From Butyrivibrio sp. (GTDB lineage: Bacteria; Bacillota; Clostridia; Lachnospirales; Lachnospiraceae), in the NCBI GenBank assembly GCA_016297265.1, contig JAEDHB010000006.1:1-63206 (forward strand): a stretch of 63,206 nucleotides of DNA, in the 5' to 3' direction. Shown piece by piece: positions 9,144 to 17,329 of this stretch; positions within the stretch are counted from its first letter, which is position 1, and each line of letters starts with the position of its first letter. The notes under the pieces are model-generated. The model saw only the letters and a program-made list of their open reading frames with translations. It searched no databases and was not told the DNA's origin. The translations under genes were made by a program, and so were the position numbers.

Positions 9144-10061
9144 ATGAAAAAACTTTTGATAACTGTAGTGTTATGCTGTCTGGCACTTACTTTGTGTTCC
9201 TGTTCAAAGAAAAAGCCTGATATTCAGAATGCGGATGCACTGGAAGTATTATCTGGGTTACAGAAGAAATATCTTAAACAAGAACTCGGATATACAAATG
9301 ATGCAATAGAGAGTATGACAAAAGAAATTGCAAACTATTATCTTTTAGGTTCAGGTCTTGAGCTATATAATAGGACTAAAGGCGTTGAAAGATATGGATT
9401 AACTTTTGAAGTTGAGGATAAATTCGCTATGCCGACGTCTACAAGCAACAGACTGATAACATTAGACGAGGCAACAGAAATCAGATTAAAGGAAGACGGA
9501 ATAAGACTGGAAGATTTTCTCAAATTCAAATTTTTATCGTATGAAGAGAAAGATAATGATTGGAGAATTTTTTTACCTGTGGATTCATATAAGGATACAT
9601 ATATTCGATTACGCGTTACGTATAATGACAATAAGTTACATTTAACTGCACCAAATATCTTTTATTCAAAAGCTATTGAAGTTGACAATGGAGACATATT
9701 TTCAATACTATATGATAAAGCTGATTTTGAAAATTTTGCAAATGAATCAAATTATTCTCAGACAGATAGATTTTTTGGCTTTGTTAAATACGGAACAGTT
9801 ACAGACGAATCATTAATAATACGAGTGTACAATACATATGAAAAAGCAAAAAAAATTAAGACTAAATATAAGATTTATGAAGGCGAAAACACATCAGGAA
9901 AAGTAGTATGCGAGGGAAAAGCTTATTCAAAGAGAAAGTATAAGATTGAAATGAGAGTAGTAGATAGTCTGACAATTCATTTCCCGGACAAACTGGATAA
10001 AGGTGTGTATACAATTGATTTGGGAGACGGCTTTGTGGTAGATACATTTGAGGTAAAATAA
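9144..10061 (+). CDS. Orphan lipoprotein
   Basis: Encodes 305 residues. The N-terminus is a type II signal peptide (MKKLLITVV..., hydrophobic core, lipobox LCSC with the lipidated Cys near residue 21), so the mature protein should be anchored on the outer face of the membrane. The rest is mixed alpha/beta with a beta-rich C-terminal third (about 215-305) that could be an Ig-like domain. No catalytic motif or known family is recognised. It has its own promoter and terminator, so it is a single-gene unit. Confidence 0.82.
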   Translation: MKKLLITVVLCCLALTLCSCSKKKPDIQNADALEVLSGLQKKYLKQELGYTNDAIESMTKEIANYYLLGSGLELYNRTKGVERYGLTFEVEDKFAMPTSTSNRLITLDEATEIRLKEDGIRLEDFLKFKFLSYEEKDNDWRIFLPVDSYKDTYIRLRVTYNDNKLHLTAPNIFYSKAIEVDNGDIFSILYDKADFENFANESNYSQTDRFFGFVKYGTVTDESLIIRVYNTYEKAKKIKTKYKIYEGENTSGKVVCEGKAYSKRKYKIEMRVVDSLTIHFPDKLDKGVYTIDLGDGFVVDTFEVK

Positions 10062-10072
10062 AGATTTTTAAT

Positions 10073-10110
10073 AAAGAAAGTAGTTGTCAGTCAGCTGCTT
10101 TCTTTTTATT
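10073..10110 (+). terminator. Intrinsic terminator of the lipoprotein gene
   Basis: A 14-bp stem (AAAGAAAGTAGTTG with CAGCTGCTTTCTTT, two G-U pairs, loop TCAGT) is followed by TTATTT. Confidence 0.85.
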
Positions 10111-10138
10111 TGACAAATATAATATTCTAAAATATAAT
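10110..10138 (+). promoter_or_regulatory. Consensus promoter of the corA leader
   Basis: TTGACA (10110-10115), 17 bases, TATAAT (10133-10138): a full consensus sigma-A promoter. It sits about 140 bases upstream of corA, leaving a long 5' leader. Confidence 0.85.
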
Positions 10139-10176
10139 CACTATTGGTATATAGTCTTGAGAAAGGAAGTGATCAT

Positions 10177-10245
10177 ATGGAAAGTGGACCGAATAATTAT
10201 CACAGTTGGAATAAAAATATAACATATGGTCACATGTGTATTTAA
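10177..10245 (+). CDS. Putative 22-residue leader peptide upstream of corA
   Basis: A short ORF (MESGPNNYHSWNKNITYGHMCI) starts at an ATG 7 bases after AAGGAAG and lies wholly within the corA 5' leader. Its last codons (from 10226) run through the left arm of a hairpin whose right arm ends just before the corA ribosome binding site. This arrangement suggests a regulatory leader peptide, but it could be chance. No homologue is recognised. Confidence 0.4.
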   Translation: MESGPNNYHSWNKNITYGHMCI

Positions 10246-10266
10246 CGCTTTTATGGATGTGCCCAT
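10226..10266 (+). promoter_or_regulatory. Leader hairpin between the short ORF and the corA ribosome binding site
   Basis: ATGGTCACAT (10226-10235) pairs with ATGTGCCCAT (10257-10266), 9 of 10 positions, around a 21-base loop. The corA SD (GAGGAGG) begins directly after it. Ribosomes on the leader ORF would melt the left arm. Confidence 0.4.
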
Positions 10267-10279
10267 AGAGGAGGCTTAA

Positions 10280-11221
10280 ATGTTAAAAGTATTCAAGACT
10301 TCAGAGAACGGAGTGCTCAAAATTGATGATTTTGAGGTTGGCTGCTGGGTAGCTATGACTAATCCGACTGCGGAAGAGTTGAGAATTGTAGCGGACCAGT
10401 ATGATGTCGAAATAGATGATTTAAAAGCATCTTTGGATGAGGAAGAGAGATCGCGTATCGAGGTGGAGGATAACTATACTTTGATACTTGTCGATGTTCC
10501 TACAATTGAAGAACGAAATGAAAAGGATTGGTACGGAACGATACCTTTGGGAATAATTGTATGTGAGGATGCAATTATTACCGTTTGTCTGGAAGAAACT
10601 CCTGTACTTACTTCATTTATGGATGGAAGAGTAAGGAATTTCTTCTCATATATGAAAACAAGATTTATTTTTCAGATACTTTACAGAAATGCTACACTAT
10701 ACCTAAATTATCTTAGAATTATTGATAAGCGTAGCGACAGTATTGAAAAGAAATTGCATGAGGCTACCCGTAACAGTGAGTTGATTGAACTTTTGGAGTT
10801 GGAAAAATCCCTTGTGTTCTTCACAACTTCTCTTAAAGGTAATGAAATAGTTCTGGAGAAATTATTAAAGTTTAATGCAATCAAAAAATATCCTGAGGAT
10901 GAGGATCTCATTGAGGATGTTATTGTCGAGAATAAGCAGGCCATTGAGATGGCTGGAATATACAGCGGAATTCTTAACGGAACAATGGATACTTTTGCAT
11001 CCGTTATTTCAAATAATCAGAACAGTGTTATGAAGTTTTTGACAACAATAACAATTGTGTTGTCAATTCCTACTATGATTGCGAGTTTTTACGGAATGAA
11101 TGTAAAGGGTTCAAGTATGCCGTTTGCCAACCATAGTTTTGGTTTTCCGATTGTACTTGGTATTTCGCTTGTCATTTCGGGAATCATAGCAATTATTTTC
11201 AGGAAAAAAGATTTGTTCTAG
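10280..11221 (+). CDS. corA: CorA-family divalent metal ion transporter
   Basis: A 313-residue CorA/MIT-superfamily protein, probably carrying Mg2+ (Co2+ possible). It has a long cytoplasmic alpha/beta and coiled-coil N-terminal domain (1-250). Two C-terminal membrane helices follow, with the selectivity motif YGMN at 271-274 at the end of helix 1 and a basic C-terminus (RKKDLF). The length matches the family. It has a strong SD (GAGGAGG). The long leader upstream carries a possible leader peptide and hairpin. The next gene starts 13 bases after its end. Confidence 0.92.
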   Translation: MLKVFKTSENGVLKIDDFEVGCWVAMTNPTAEELRIVADQYDVEIDDLKASLDEEERSRIEVEDNYTLILVDVPTIEERNEKDWYGTIPLGIIVCEDAIITVCLEETPVLTSFMDGRVRNFFSYMKTRFIFQILYRNATLYLNYLRIIDKRSDSIEKKLHEATRNSELIELLELEKSLVFFTTSLKGNEIVLEKLLKFNAIKKYPEDEDLIEDVIVENKQAIEMAGIYSGILNGTMDTFASVISNNQNSVMKFLTTITIVLSIPTMIASFYGMNVKGSSMPFANHSFGFPIVLGISLVISGIIAIIFRKKDLF

Positions 11222-11234
11222 ATGAGGGATTATT

Positions 11235-12149
11235 ATGAATTTGGTTAGCAAATTAGAAAGAAAATTTGGAAAATATGCAATTAAGAACCTTACATTTATT
11301 CTTGTCATTGCATATGTCGCAGGTTTTATTATGCAAAGGTTTGCGCCCGGTTTCTTTGAATATCTGACATTGGACCCATATAGAATTGTGCATGGTCAGG
11401 TTTGGAGACTGGTGAGCTGGATATTGATACCGCCACCGGAAAAAAACATGTTTTTTGCGGCGATGATGTGCCTTTTCTATCTGTCAATAGGAACAACGCT
11501 GGAGAGAACATGGGGAGTCTTCAGGTATAATCTATATCTGTTTTCCGGTATGCTTTGTACTATTATTTCGTCATTTTTAATGATGGCTTATGTATATCTT
11601 GCTAAGCCGGAGTTATTATTAATTTCGGAGGAATATGTTTTTTTCTTGTCTTCGATTGCATTTTCGACATATTATGTAAATATGTCCATCTTTCTTGCGT
11701 TTGCAACCACCTTCCCGGAGAATCAGGTGCTTATTTTCTTCCTGGTTCCGGTAAAAGTTAAATGGCTGGGAATAGTGTATGCAGGTTTCCTTGTGTATGA
11801 TATTGTAAGCGGTATTCTTGATTCGGGAATGCTCGGATTCTGTTTTCCTTTTGCAATAGGGGGCTCGCTGTTTAATTTTATAGTTTTCTTTTTTACAACA
11901 AGGAGACAGCTCCACAATAACGCAAAGAAAACAAGGGGACAGAAGAATTTTAAGAATTCCATGAAAAGGGAAACCACGAGGGGAAGGCATCACAAATGTT
12001 CCGTTTGCGGAATAACGGAAAATGACGATCCGAATATGCAGTTTAGATTCTGCTCAAAGTGTGACGGTAATTACGAATTTTGTGAAAAACATATATATAC
12101 TCATGTTCATATCGGTAAGAGCAATGTGCAGAATATGGAGTCTAAGTAG
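11235..12149 (+). CDS. Rhomboid-like multispanning membrane protein with a C-terminal Cys/His motif; predicted non-proteolytic
   Basis: Encodes 304 residues. About six membrane helices lie in residues 15-225. Rhomboid landmarks are visible: a tract matching the L1 WR motif (GQVWRLVSWI) and a helix starting GTTLERTWGVFRYNLYLFSG. The catalytic GxSG serine is missing (that region reads SSIAFSTYYVN), and no helix-6 His stands in context. The last 80 residues are basic, then carry CSVCG and CSKCDGNYEFCEKH, a likely zinc-binding motif. It may act as an inactive rhomboid that binds membrane clients. It is probably co-transcribed with corA. Confidence 0.65.
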   Translation: MNLVSKLERKFGKYAIKNLTFILVIAYVAGFIMQRFAPGFFEYLTLDPYRIVHGQVWRLVSWILIPPPEKNMFFAAMMCLFYLSIGTTLERTWGVFRYNLYLFSGMLCTIISSFLMMAYVYLAKPELLLISEEYVFFLSSIAFSTYYVNMSIFLAFATTFPENQVLIFFLVPVKVKWLGIVYAGFLVYDIVSGILDSGMLGFCFPFAIGGSLFNFIVFFFTTRRQLHNNAKKTRGQKNFKNSMKRETTRGRHHKCSVCGITENDDPNMQFRFCSKCDGNYEFCEKHIYTHVHIGKSNVQNMESK

Positions 12150-12170
12150 TGAATTATGAGAAAAAAATAG

Positions 12171-12199
12171 TTGCAATATCTTAACACCTGTGGTATTCT
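12171..12199 (+). promoter_or_regulatory. Promoter of the rimP-nusA-infB operon
   Basis: TTGCAA (12171-12176), 17 bases, TATTCT (12194-12199) preceded by an extended TGTGG. It lies about 100 bases upstream of rimP and upstream of the leader hairpin. Confidence 0.6.
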
Positions 12200-12226
12200 T
12201 TCATAAGATAAATACATTTACTGGAT

Positions 12227-12258
12227 AAAGAGTGAGCTTTCGAGCCCACTCTTTTGTT
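12227..12258 (+). terminator. Terminator-like hairpin in the rimP-nusA leader (candidate attenuator)
   Basis: A 12-position stem (12227-12238 with 12243-12254, one A-C mismatch) has a TTCG loop and is followed by TTTTGTT. It lies downstream of the promoter at 12171-12199, so it would act on the operon's own transcript. The mismatch and broken U-tract make it a weak terminator. Alternatively it simply ends the upstream rhomboid-like gene. Confidence 0.6.
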
Positions 12259-12300
12259 ATGGTAATAGTATTGTAATTGTCTGGGAAAGGAAGTGATATT

Positions 12301-12768
12301 ATGTCAAAAAGAGCCGATTACGAGGAAAAAGCTACAGAGCTTATTCTTCCTATAGTTGAGCAGAACGGTTTTGAACTTGTGGATGTAGAGTATGTCAAAG
12401 AAGGTTCAGATAATTATTTACGTGCATATATTGATAAACCGGGCGGAATTATGATCGAGGATTGTGAAATCGTCAGCAGAGCATTTAGCGATTTGCTGGA
12501 TGAGAAGGATTTCATCAGCGAATCATATATTCTTGAAGTAAGCTCGCCGGGGCTTGGGAGACCATTTAGAAAAGACAAAGATTTTCAGAGAAACATAGGT
12601 GAAGAGGTGGAATTCAAATTGTTTTCCCCTGTGAATCGCAAAAAGGATTATGTAGGTATATTGAAAGCTTTCGATTCCGAAACAATTACAATTGAGTTTG
12701 AAAATGGAGAGGAATCTCAGTTTGAAAGAAAGAATCTGGCAATAATTCGCCAAACAGTATATTTCTAA
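12301..12768 (+). CDS. rimP: Ribosome maturation factor RimP
   Basis: A 155-residue protein needed for 30S subunit maturation. The N-terminal alpha/beta domain includes GFELVDVEYVKEG and SDLLDEKDFI; the family signature LEVSSPGLGRPF follows at about 80-91; the SH3-like C-terminal domain covers about 95-155. I chose the ATG at 301 of this kilobase because AAGGAAG precedes it by 7 bases; an ATG 24 bases upstream has no SD. It is the first gene of the translation operon. Confidence 0.95.
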   Translation: MSKRADYEEKATELILPIVEQNGFELVDVEYVKEGSDNYLRAYIDKPGGIMIEDCEIVSRAFSDLLDEKDFISESYILEVSSPGLGRPFRKDKDFQRNIGEEVEFKLFSPVNRKKDYVGILKAFDSETITIEFENGEESQFERKNLAIIRQTVYF

Positions 12769-12789
12769 GTAGGAGGATAAAAGAAAAAA

Positions 12790-13905
12790 ATGAACAGTGA
12801 ATTATTTGAAGCACTTAATGCTTTAGAGAAGGAGAAAAAAATCAGCAAGGCAACAATGATTGAAGCCATTGAAGGTGCATTGATAAAAGCATGTGAAAAT
12901 CATTTTGGCAAAGCGGATAATTTTGTCTGCAAAATTGACCCTGACAACGGTGATTTTTCAGTGATTGCCGCAAAAGAAGTTGTTGAAACAGTTGAGGATG
13001 AGATTTCACAGATTAGTCTTGCGAATGCAAAAATGATTAATGCAAAATATGACATTGGGGACACAGTAAATGTTGATGTGAATTCCGTTGAGCTTGGAAG
13101 AATTGCTATAGGTGTTGCCAAAAATGTAATTTTGCAGAAGATTCGTGAAGAAGAGAGAAAGGTTCTTTATGATGAGTATTATACCAAGGAAAAAGACATC
13201 GTAACAGGTATTGTCCAGAGATATGTGGGTAAGAATTTAATCATCAATCTGGGCAGAGCTGATGCAATCCTTAACGAAAATGAAATGGTAAAGGGTGAAC
13301 ATTACAAGGCAAATGACAGAATTAAAGTATATATAGTAGAAGTTAAGGATGAAAAAAGAGGACCAAGAATTCTTGTTTCAAGAACACATCCTGAATTTGT
13401 TAAAAGATTATTTGAAGCTGAGGTTACAGAGGTCAGGGACGGAACCGTCGAGATTAAAAATGTTGCAAGAGAAGCCGGTTCAAGAACAAAGATTTCCGTA
13501 TGGTCAAACAATCCTGATGTTGATCCGGTAGGTGCATGCGTTGGTGTTAACGGGGACAGAGTTAATGCAGTAGTTACAGAGCTTAACGGTGAAAAGATTG
13601 ATATTATCAACTGGAGTGAGAACCCTGCAAATCTTATCGAGAACGCATTAAGTCCTGCAAAGGTTGTTTCTGTAGTGGCAGATGATGACGAAAAAACAGC
13701 ACAGGTAATTGTTCCGGATTATCAGTTATCACTCGCAATCGGACGCGAGGGACAGAATGCAAGACTTGCAGCAAGACTTACAGGCTTTAAGATTGATATT
13801 AAGAGCGAGAGCCAGGCAAGAGAACTCGGTATTTTTGACGAGTTGGGCTATGGCGACGAAGAATACGATGATAATTATTATGATGAATATCAGGATGAGC
13901 AGTAA
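12790..13905 (+). CDS. nusA: Transcription termination/antitermination factor NusA
   Basis: A 371-residue RNA polymerase-associated factor controlling pausing, termination and antitermination. The order is N-terminal RNAP-binding domain (1-125), S1 domain (about 130-200, from GIVQRYVGKNLIINLG), KH1 (about 225-285) and KH2 (about 300-350, with AIGREGQNARLAARLTG). A short acidic tail (DEEYDDNYYDEYQDEQ) ends it. It lacks the extra C-terminal repeats of proteobacterial NusA, as usual in Firmicutes. It lies 21 bases after rimP. Confidence 0.97.
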   Translation: MNSELFEALNALEKEKKISKATMIEAIEGALIKACENHFGKADNFVCKIDPDNGDFSVIAAKEVVETVEDEISQISLANAKMINAKYDIGDTVNVDVNSVELGRIAIGVAKNVILQKIREEERKVLYDEYYTKEKDIVTGIVQRYVGKNLIINLGRADAILNENEMVKGEHYKANDRIKVYIVEVKDEKRGPRILVSRTHPEFVKRLFEAEVTEVRDGTVEIKNVAREAGSRTKISVWSNNPDVDPVGACVGVNGDRVNAVVTELNGEKIDIINWSENPANLIENALSPAKVVSVVADDDEKTAQVIVPDYQLSLAIGREGQNARLAARLTGFKIDIKSESQARELGIFDELGYGDEEYDDNYYDEYQDEQ

Positions 13906-13907
13906 TC

Positions 13908-14204
13908 ATGGCAGTTACAAAGAAAATACCACAGAGACAGTGCGTCGGATGTGGAGAGAACAATGAAAAAAGAAATATGATTAGGATTATTAAGAACAAC
14001 GAAGGCGAAATCTTTTTAGATGAAACCGGTAAAAAAAATGGCCGCGGCGCATATATTTGTAAGAAAACAGAGTGCCTGCAGAAATCCATAAAGAACAAAG
14101 GACTTGAGCGTTCGTTAAAGGTTCAAATACCGGAAGACATTTATGAATGCCTTAAAATGGAACTTGATAAGCTTTCATCCGTGAGTAACGGAGGGGAGGC
14201 CTGA
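13908..14204 (+). CDS. rnpM: YlxR/RnpM family RNA-binding protein (DUF448)
   Basis: A 98-residue member of the YlxR family, a small basic RNA-binding protein reported in B. subtilis as a modulator of RNase P. The motif CVGCGENNEKRNMIRI near the N-terminus and GRGAYICKKTECLQ in the middle are diagnostic. It begins 2 bases after the nusA stop, with no clear SD of its own, implying coupling to nusA translation. Confidence 0.9.
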   Translation: MAVTKKIPQRQCVGCGENNEKRNMIRIIKNNEGEIFLDETGKKNGRGAYICKKTECLQKSIKNKGLERSLKVQIPEDIYECLKMELDKLSSVSNGGEA

Positions 14205-14507
14205 ATGAAGCAGGATAATATTTTATCGATGATAGGCCTTGCAAAGAGAAGCAGAAACATTGTCAGCGGCGAATTTTCAACAGAGAAAGCAATAAAAACA
14301 GGCAATGCATATCTTGTTATTGTTGCTGAGGATGCATCCGACAATACCAAAAAGCTATTCACTAACAAATGCACTTTCTACAAGGTTCCGATTTGTTTTT
14401 ACGGCAATAAGGAAACATTGGGAAATGCAATCGGACTGCAGATGAGAACATCCGTTGCCATTACTGATGAAGGTTTTGCAAAAGCGATTTTAAACAAATT
14501 GAATTAA
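14205..14507 (+). CDS. ylxQ: L7Ae/L30e-like ribosomal-associated protein YlxQ
   Basis: A 100-residue member of the L7Ae/L30e/Gadd45 family, which binds kink-turn RNA. The pattern IGLAKRSRNIVSGEFSTEKAI followed by YLVIVAEDASDNTKK fits the fold. A strong GGAGGGGAGG lies inside the end of rnpM, and the start follows the rnpM stop directly. Its cellular role is not settled; the operon position suggests a ribosome or RNase P link. Confidence 0.88.
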   Translation: MKQDNILSMIGLAKRSRNIVSGEFSTEKAIKTGNAYLVIVAEDASDNTKKLFTNKCTFYKVPICFYGNKETLGNAIGLQMRTSVAITDEGFAKAILNKLN

Positions 14508-14541
14508 TATTCCTATATAACAGGAGGCAAGTTTTAACTAA

Positions 14542-17319
14542 ATGAGAGTTCATGAATTATCAAAAGAAATAGATGTACCAAACAAGGAACTTGTTGCATA
14601 TTTGTCATCAAAAAACAGTGCAATCAAGAATCATATGAGTTCAGTTTCAGATAATGAGATAGCAGATGCCAAAGCGCATTTCGGAAAGTCTGCATCTGTA
14701 AAAGCTGAACCTGCTAAGACTGAGCCGGACAAAAACGAACCGGTTAAGGATGAGCAAAAGAAAGCGGATAAGCCGGCAGAAAAGACAACTGAAGCTGTTG
14801 AGCCAAAAAAGGAAAAGAGAATTTTTTCTTCTTTTAATCCGCAGAACAGCGGAAGAAAAGAAGTAAGAAATCAGAGAAAATTTGACGGGCGTCAGGGCAG
14901 ACCGGGCGACAGAAATAGTAATCAGGAAAAGAAAACTGAAGAAAGAAGACCTATCAGACCACTTGACAGAAGCGGCAGTCAGGGAGACCGTCCGAGCGAC
15001 AGAGTCAGACCGGACGGAAGCAGAGTTGAGCAGAGTAAACCAATCCGTCCATATGACAGAGATGGCCGTCAGGGAAATCGTCCAAGCGACAGGGTAAGAC
15101 CGGATGGCAGCAGAGTCGAAAACGGAAAGCCATTCGATAAGAGAAGTGATGACAGAAGAAACAGCGGTGATGGAAGGCTTAACAATGACAGACGTCAGAG
15201 TGACAGACCGGGCTTTAACGGAGACAGAAACGGTGGAAAACCGGATTTCAGAAAAGATAATCGCGGAGACGGAAAGTTTAACGGCGACAGACGTCAGGGG
15301 GACAGACCGGGCTTTGGCGGAGACAGAAACGGCGGAAAATCCGGAGATGGCAGATTCCGCAAGGATGACAGAAACAGTGGCGCAGGTTTTGACGGCGGCG
15401 AAGCAATTAAGGACAGAGAAGCCAAAGAACAAAGAAATCGTGACCGTGAAAATCGCAAAAAGAACAATTCGGCATATGATAAAGCAGAGAAATTAGAGAA
15501 TACAAAGGCTTTTGAGAAGAATTTTAATAAAGCAAAACAGCAACAGAAGAAGGAAGAAGAGGAAACCATCAAAATGCTGATTCTTCCTGACACTATTACA
15601 ATTAAAGAACTTGCAGACAAAATGAAGGTTGCACCTTCGGTTGTTGTAAAGAAACTTTTCCTCAAAGGAACTGTTGTTACAATCAACCAGGAAATCGATT
15701 TTGATACCGCAGAAGAAATTGCTTTGGAATTCAACTGTATATGCGAGCATGAAGTTAAGGTTGATGTTATTGAAGAACTGCTCAGGGAGGAAGAAGAACC
15801 TGAAGAACTGCTCAAACCAAGACCACCGGTAGTCTGCGTTATGGGTCATGTTGATCATGGTAAGACATCCTTGCTTGATGCAATCAGATCTTCAAAGGTA
15901 ACGGAAAAAGAAGCCGGAGGAATCACCCAGCATATTGGTGCTTACACAGTACAGGCACATGGACAGGATATTACATTCCTTGATACACCGGGTCACGAGG
16001 CATTTACCGCGATGCGTCTTAGAGGTGCAAAATCCACAGATATTGCCATTCTTGTTGTTGCTGCTGATGATGGTGTAATGCCTCAGACAATTGAAGCTAT
16101 TAACCATGCGAAAGCAGCCGGAATTGAAATCGTTGTTGCAATCAACAAGATTGATAAACCAAGTGCAAATATCGAAAGAGTTAAGCAGGAACTTATTGAA
16201 TACGAATTAATCGCTGAGGACTGGGGTGGCTCAACTATTTTCTGCCCTGTATCTGCTCATACAGGAGAAGGTATTGACAATCTCCTGGATATGCTTTTGC
16301 TTACGGCAGAAATACTTGAACTTAAGGCAAACCCTGACAGAAGAGCAAGGGGTCTCGTTATCGAAGGCAGACTTGATAAGGGTAAAGGACCTGTTGCAAC
16401 AATGCTTGTTCAGAAGGGTAAACTTAAAGTCGGAGATCCTATCGCTGTTGGTTCATGCTATGGTAAAATTCGTGCCATGGTGGATGACAAGGGAAGAAGA
16501 ATCCATGAGGCAGGACCATCAATTCCTGTTGAGATTCTGGGCCTTAATGATGTGCCAAATGCAGGTGATGTATTTGTATCTCCTGAGACAGAAAAAGAAG
16601 CAAGAAACTTTGCTGAGACTTTCATCAGAGAAGGAAGAGTTAAACTTCTTGAAGAAACCAAATCGAAGATGACACTTGATGATTTGTTCTCACAAATTCA
16701 GGCAGGTAATCTCAAGGAGCTCAACATCATTGTTAAAGCTGATGTTCAGGGTTCAGTTGAGGCTGTAAAACAGAGTCTTATCAAATTGTCAAATGAAGAA
16801 GTTGTGGTTAAGGTAATCCATGCAGGTGTTGGTGCAATCAATGAGTCCGATGTAAGTCTGGCTGCCGCATCGTCTGCTATCATAATTGGATTTAACGTAC
16901 GTCCGGATAATCAGGCAAGAATGCTTTCAGAAGCTGAAAATGTAGACCTTAGATTGTACAGAGTTATCTATCAGGCAATCGAAGATGTTGAAGCTGCTAT
17001 GAAGGGTATGCTTGATCCGAAATTTGAAGAGAAAATTATTGGTCATGCTGAGGTTAGACAGACCTATAAGGCATCCGGAGTTGGTGTTATTGCCGGTTCC
17101 TATGTTCTTGACGGTGTTATCACAAGAAACAGTTCAATCAGACTTATGCGTGGCGATGATATGATTTATGACGGACCATTAGCATCACTTAAGAGATTTA
17201 AGGATGATGCCAAGGAAGTTAAGGAAGGATACGAATGTGGATGCGTTCTTGAGAAATTCAACGACATTCAGGAAGGTGATATTCTTGAGGCATACACAAT
17301 GGTAGAGATTCCACGCTAG
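14542..17319 (+). CDS. infB: Translation initiation factor IF-2
   Basis: A 925-residue GTPase that brings initiator tRNA to the 30S subunit. A short N-terminal IF2N helix bundle (1-50) is followed by a long disordered Arg/Gly/Asp/Asn-rich linker (about 60-340), a second IF2N domain (about 345-425) and the G domain. G-domain motifs are GHVDHGKT 435-442, DTPGH 481-485 and NKID 535-538. Domains II, III and IV follow. The linker contains two pairs of tandem-like repeats. The AGGAGG lies an unusually long 14 bases from the ATG. It overlaps no neighbour; rbfA follows after 10 bases. Confidence 0.98.
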   Translation: MRVHELSKEIDVPNKELVAYLSSKNSAIKNHMSSVSDNEIADAKAHFGKSASVKAEPAKTEPDKNEPVKDEQKKADKPAEKTTEAVEPKKEKRIFSSFNPQNSGRKEVRNQRKFDGRQGRPGDRNSNQEKKTEERRPIRPLDRSGSQGDRPSDRVRPDGSRVEQSKPIRPYDRDGRQGNRPSDRVRPDGSRVENGKPFDKRSDDRRNSGDGRLNNDRRQSDRPGFNGDRNGGKPDFRKDNRGDGKFNGDRRQGDRPGFGGDRNGGKSGDGRFRKDDRNSGAGFDGGEAIKDREAKEQRNRDRENRKKNNSAYDKAEKLENTKAFEKNFNKAKQQQKKEEEETIKMLILPDTITIKELADKMKVAPSVVVKKLFLKGTVVTINQEIDFDTAEEIALEFNCICEHEVKVDVIEELLREEEEPEELLKPRPPVVCVMGHVDHGKTSLLDAIRSSKVTEKEAGGITQHIGAYTVQAHGQDITFLDTPGHEAFTAMRLRGAKSTDIAILVVAADDGVMPQTIEAINHAKAAGIEIVVAINKIDKPSANIERVKQELIEYELIAEDWGGSTIFCPVSAHTGEGIDNLLDMLLLTAEILELKANPDRRARGLVIEGRLDKGKGPVATMLVQKGKLKVGDPIAVGSCYGKIRAMVDDKGRRIHEAGPSIPVEILGLNDVPNAGDVFVSPETEKEARNFAETFIREGRVKLLEETKSKMTLDDLFSQIQAGNLKELNIIVKADVQGSVEAVKQSLIKLSNEEVVVKVIHAGVGAINESDVSLAAASSAIIIGFNVRPDNQARMLSEAENVDLRLYRVIYQAIEDVEAAMKGMLDPKFEEKIIGHAEVRQTYKASGVGVIAGSYVLDGVITRNSSIRLMRGDDMIYDGPLASLKRFKDDAKEVKEGYECGCVLEKFNDIQEGDILEAYTMVEIPR
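14965..15120 (+). repeat. Imperfect 66-bp duplication in the IF-2 linker (copies A1, A2)
   Basis: Copies at 14965-15030 and 15055-15120 both encode a 22-residue unit containing RPSDRVRPDGSRVE. They are separated by 24 bases and have diverged mainly at third codon positions. Confidence 0.8.
15187..15339 (+). repeat. Imperfect 54-bp duplication in the IF-2 linker (copies B1, B2)
   Basis: Copies at 15187-15240 and 15286-15339 encode 18-residue units DRRQSDRPGFNGDRNGGK and DRRQGDRPGFGGDRNGGK. They are nearly identical at the DNA level, so this duplication is more recent than the A pair. Confidence 0.85.
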
Positions 17320-17329
17320 GAGGATTGTG

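Noticed and set aside
14647..15432. Open frame of 261 codons on the minus strand within infB
   Set aside because: It is a shadow of the biased Arg/Gly/Asp linker codons, with no SD, and the low-complexity Ser/Val product looks artefactual.
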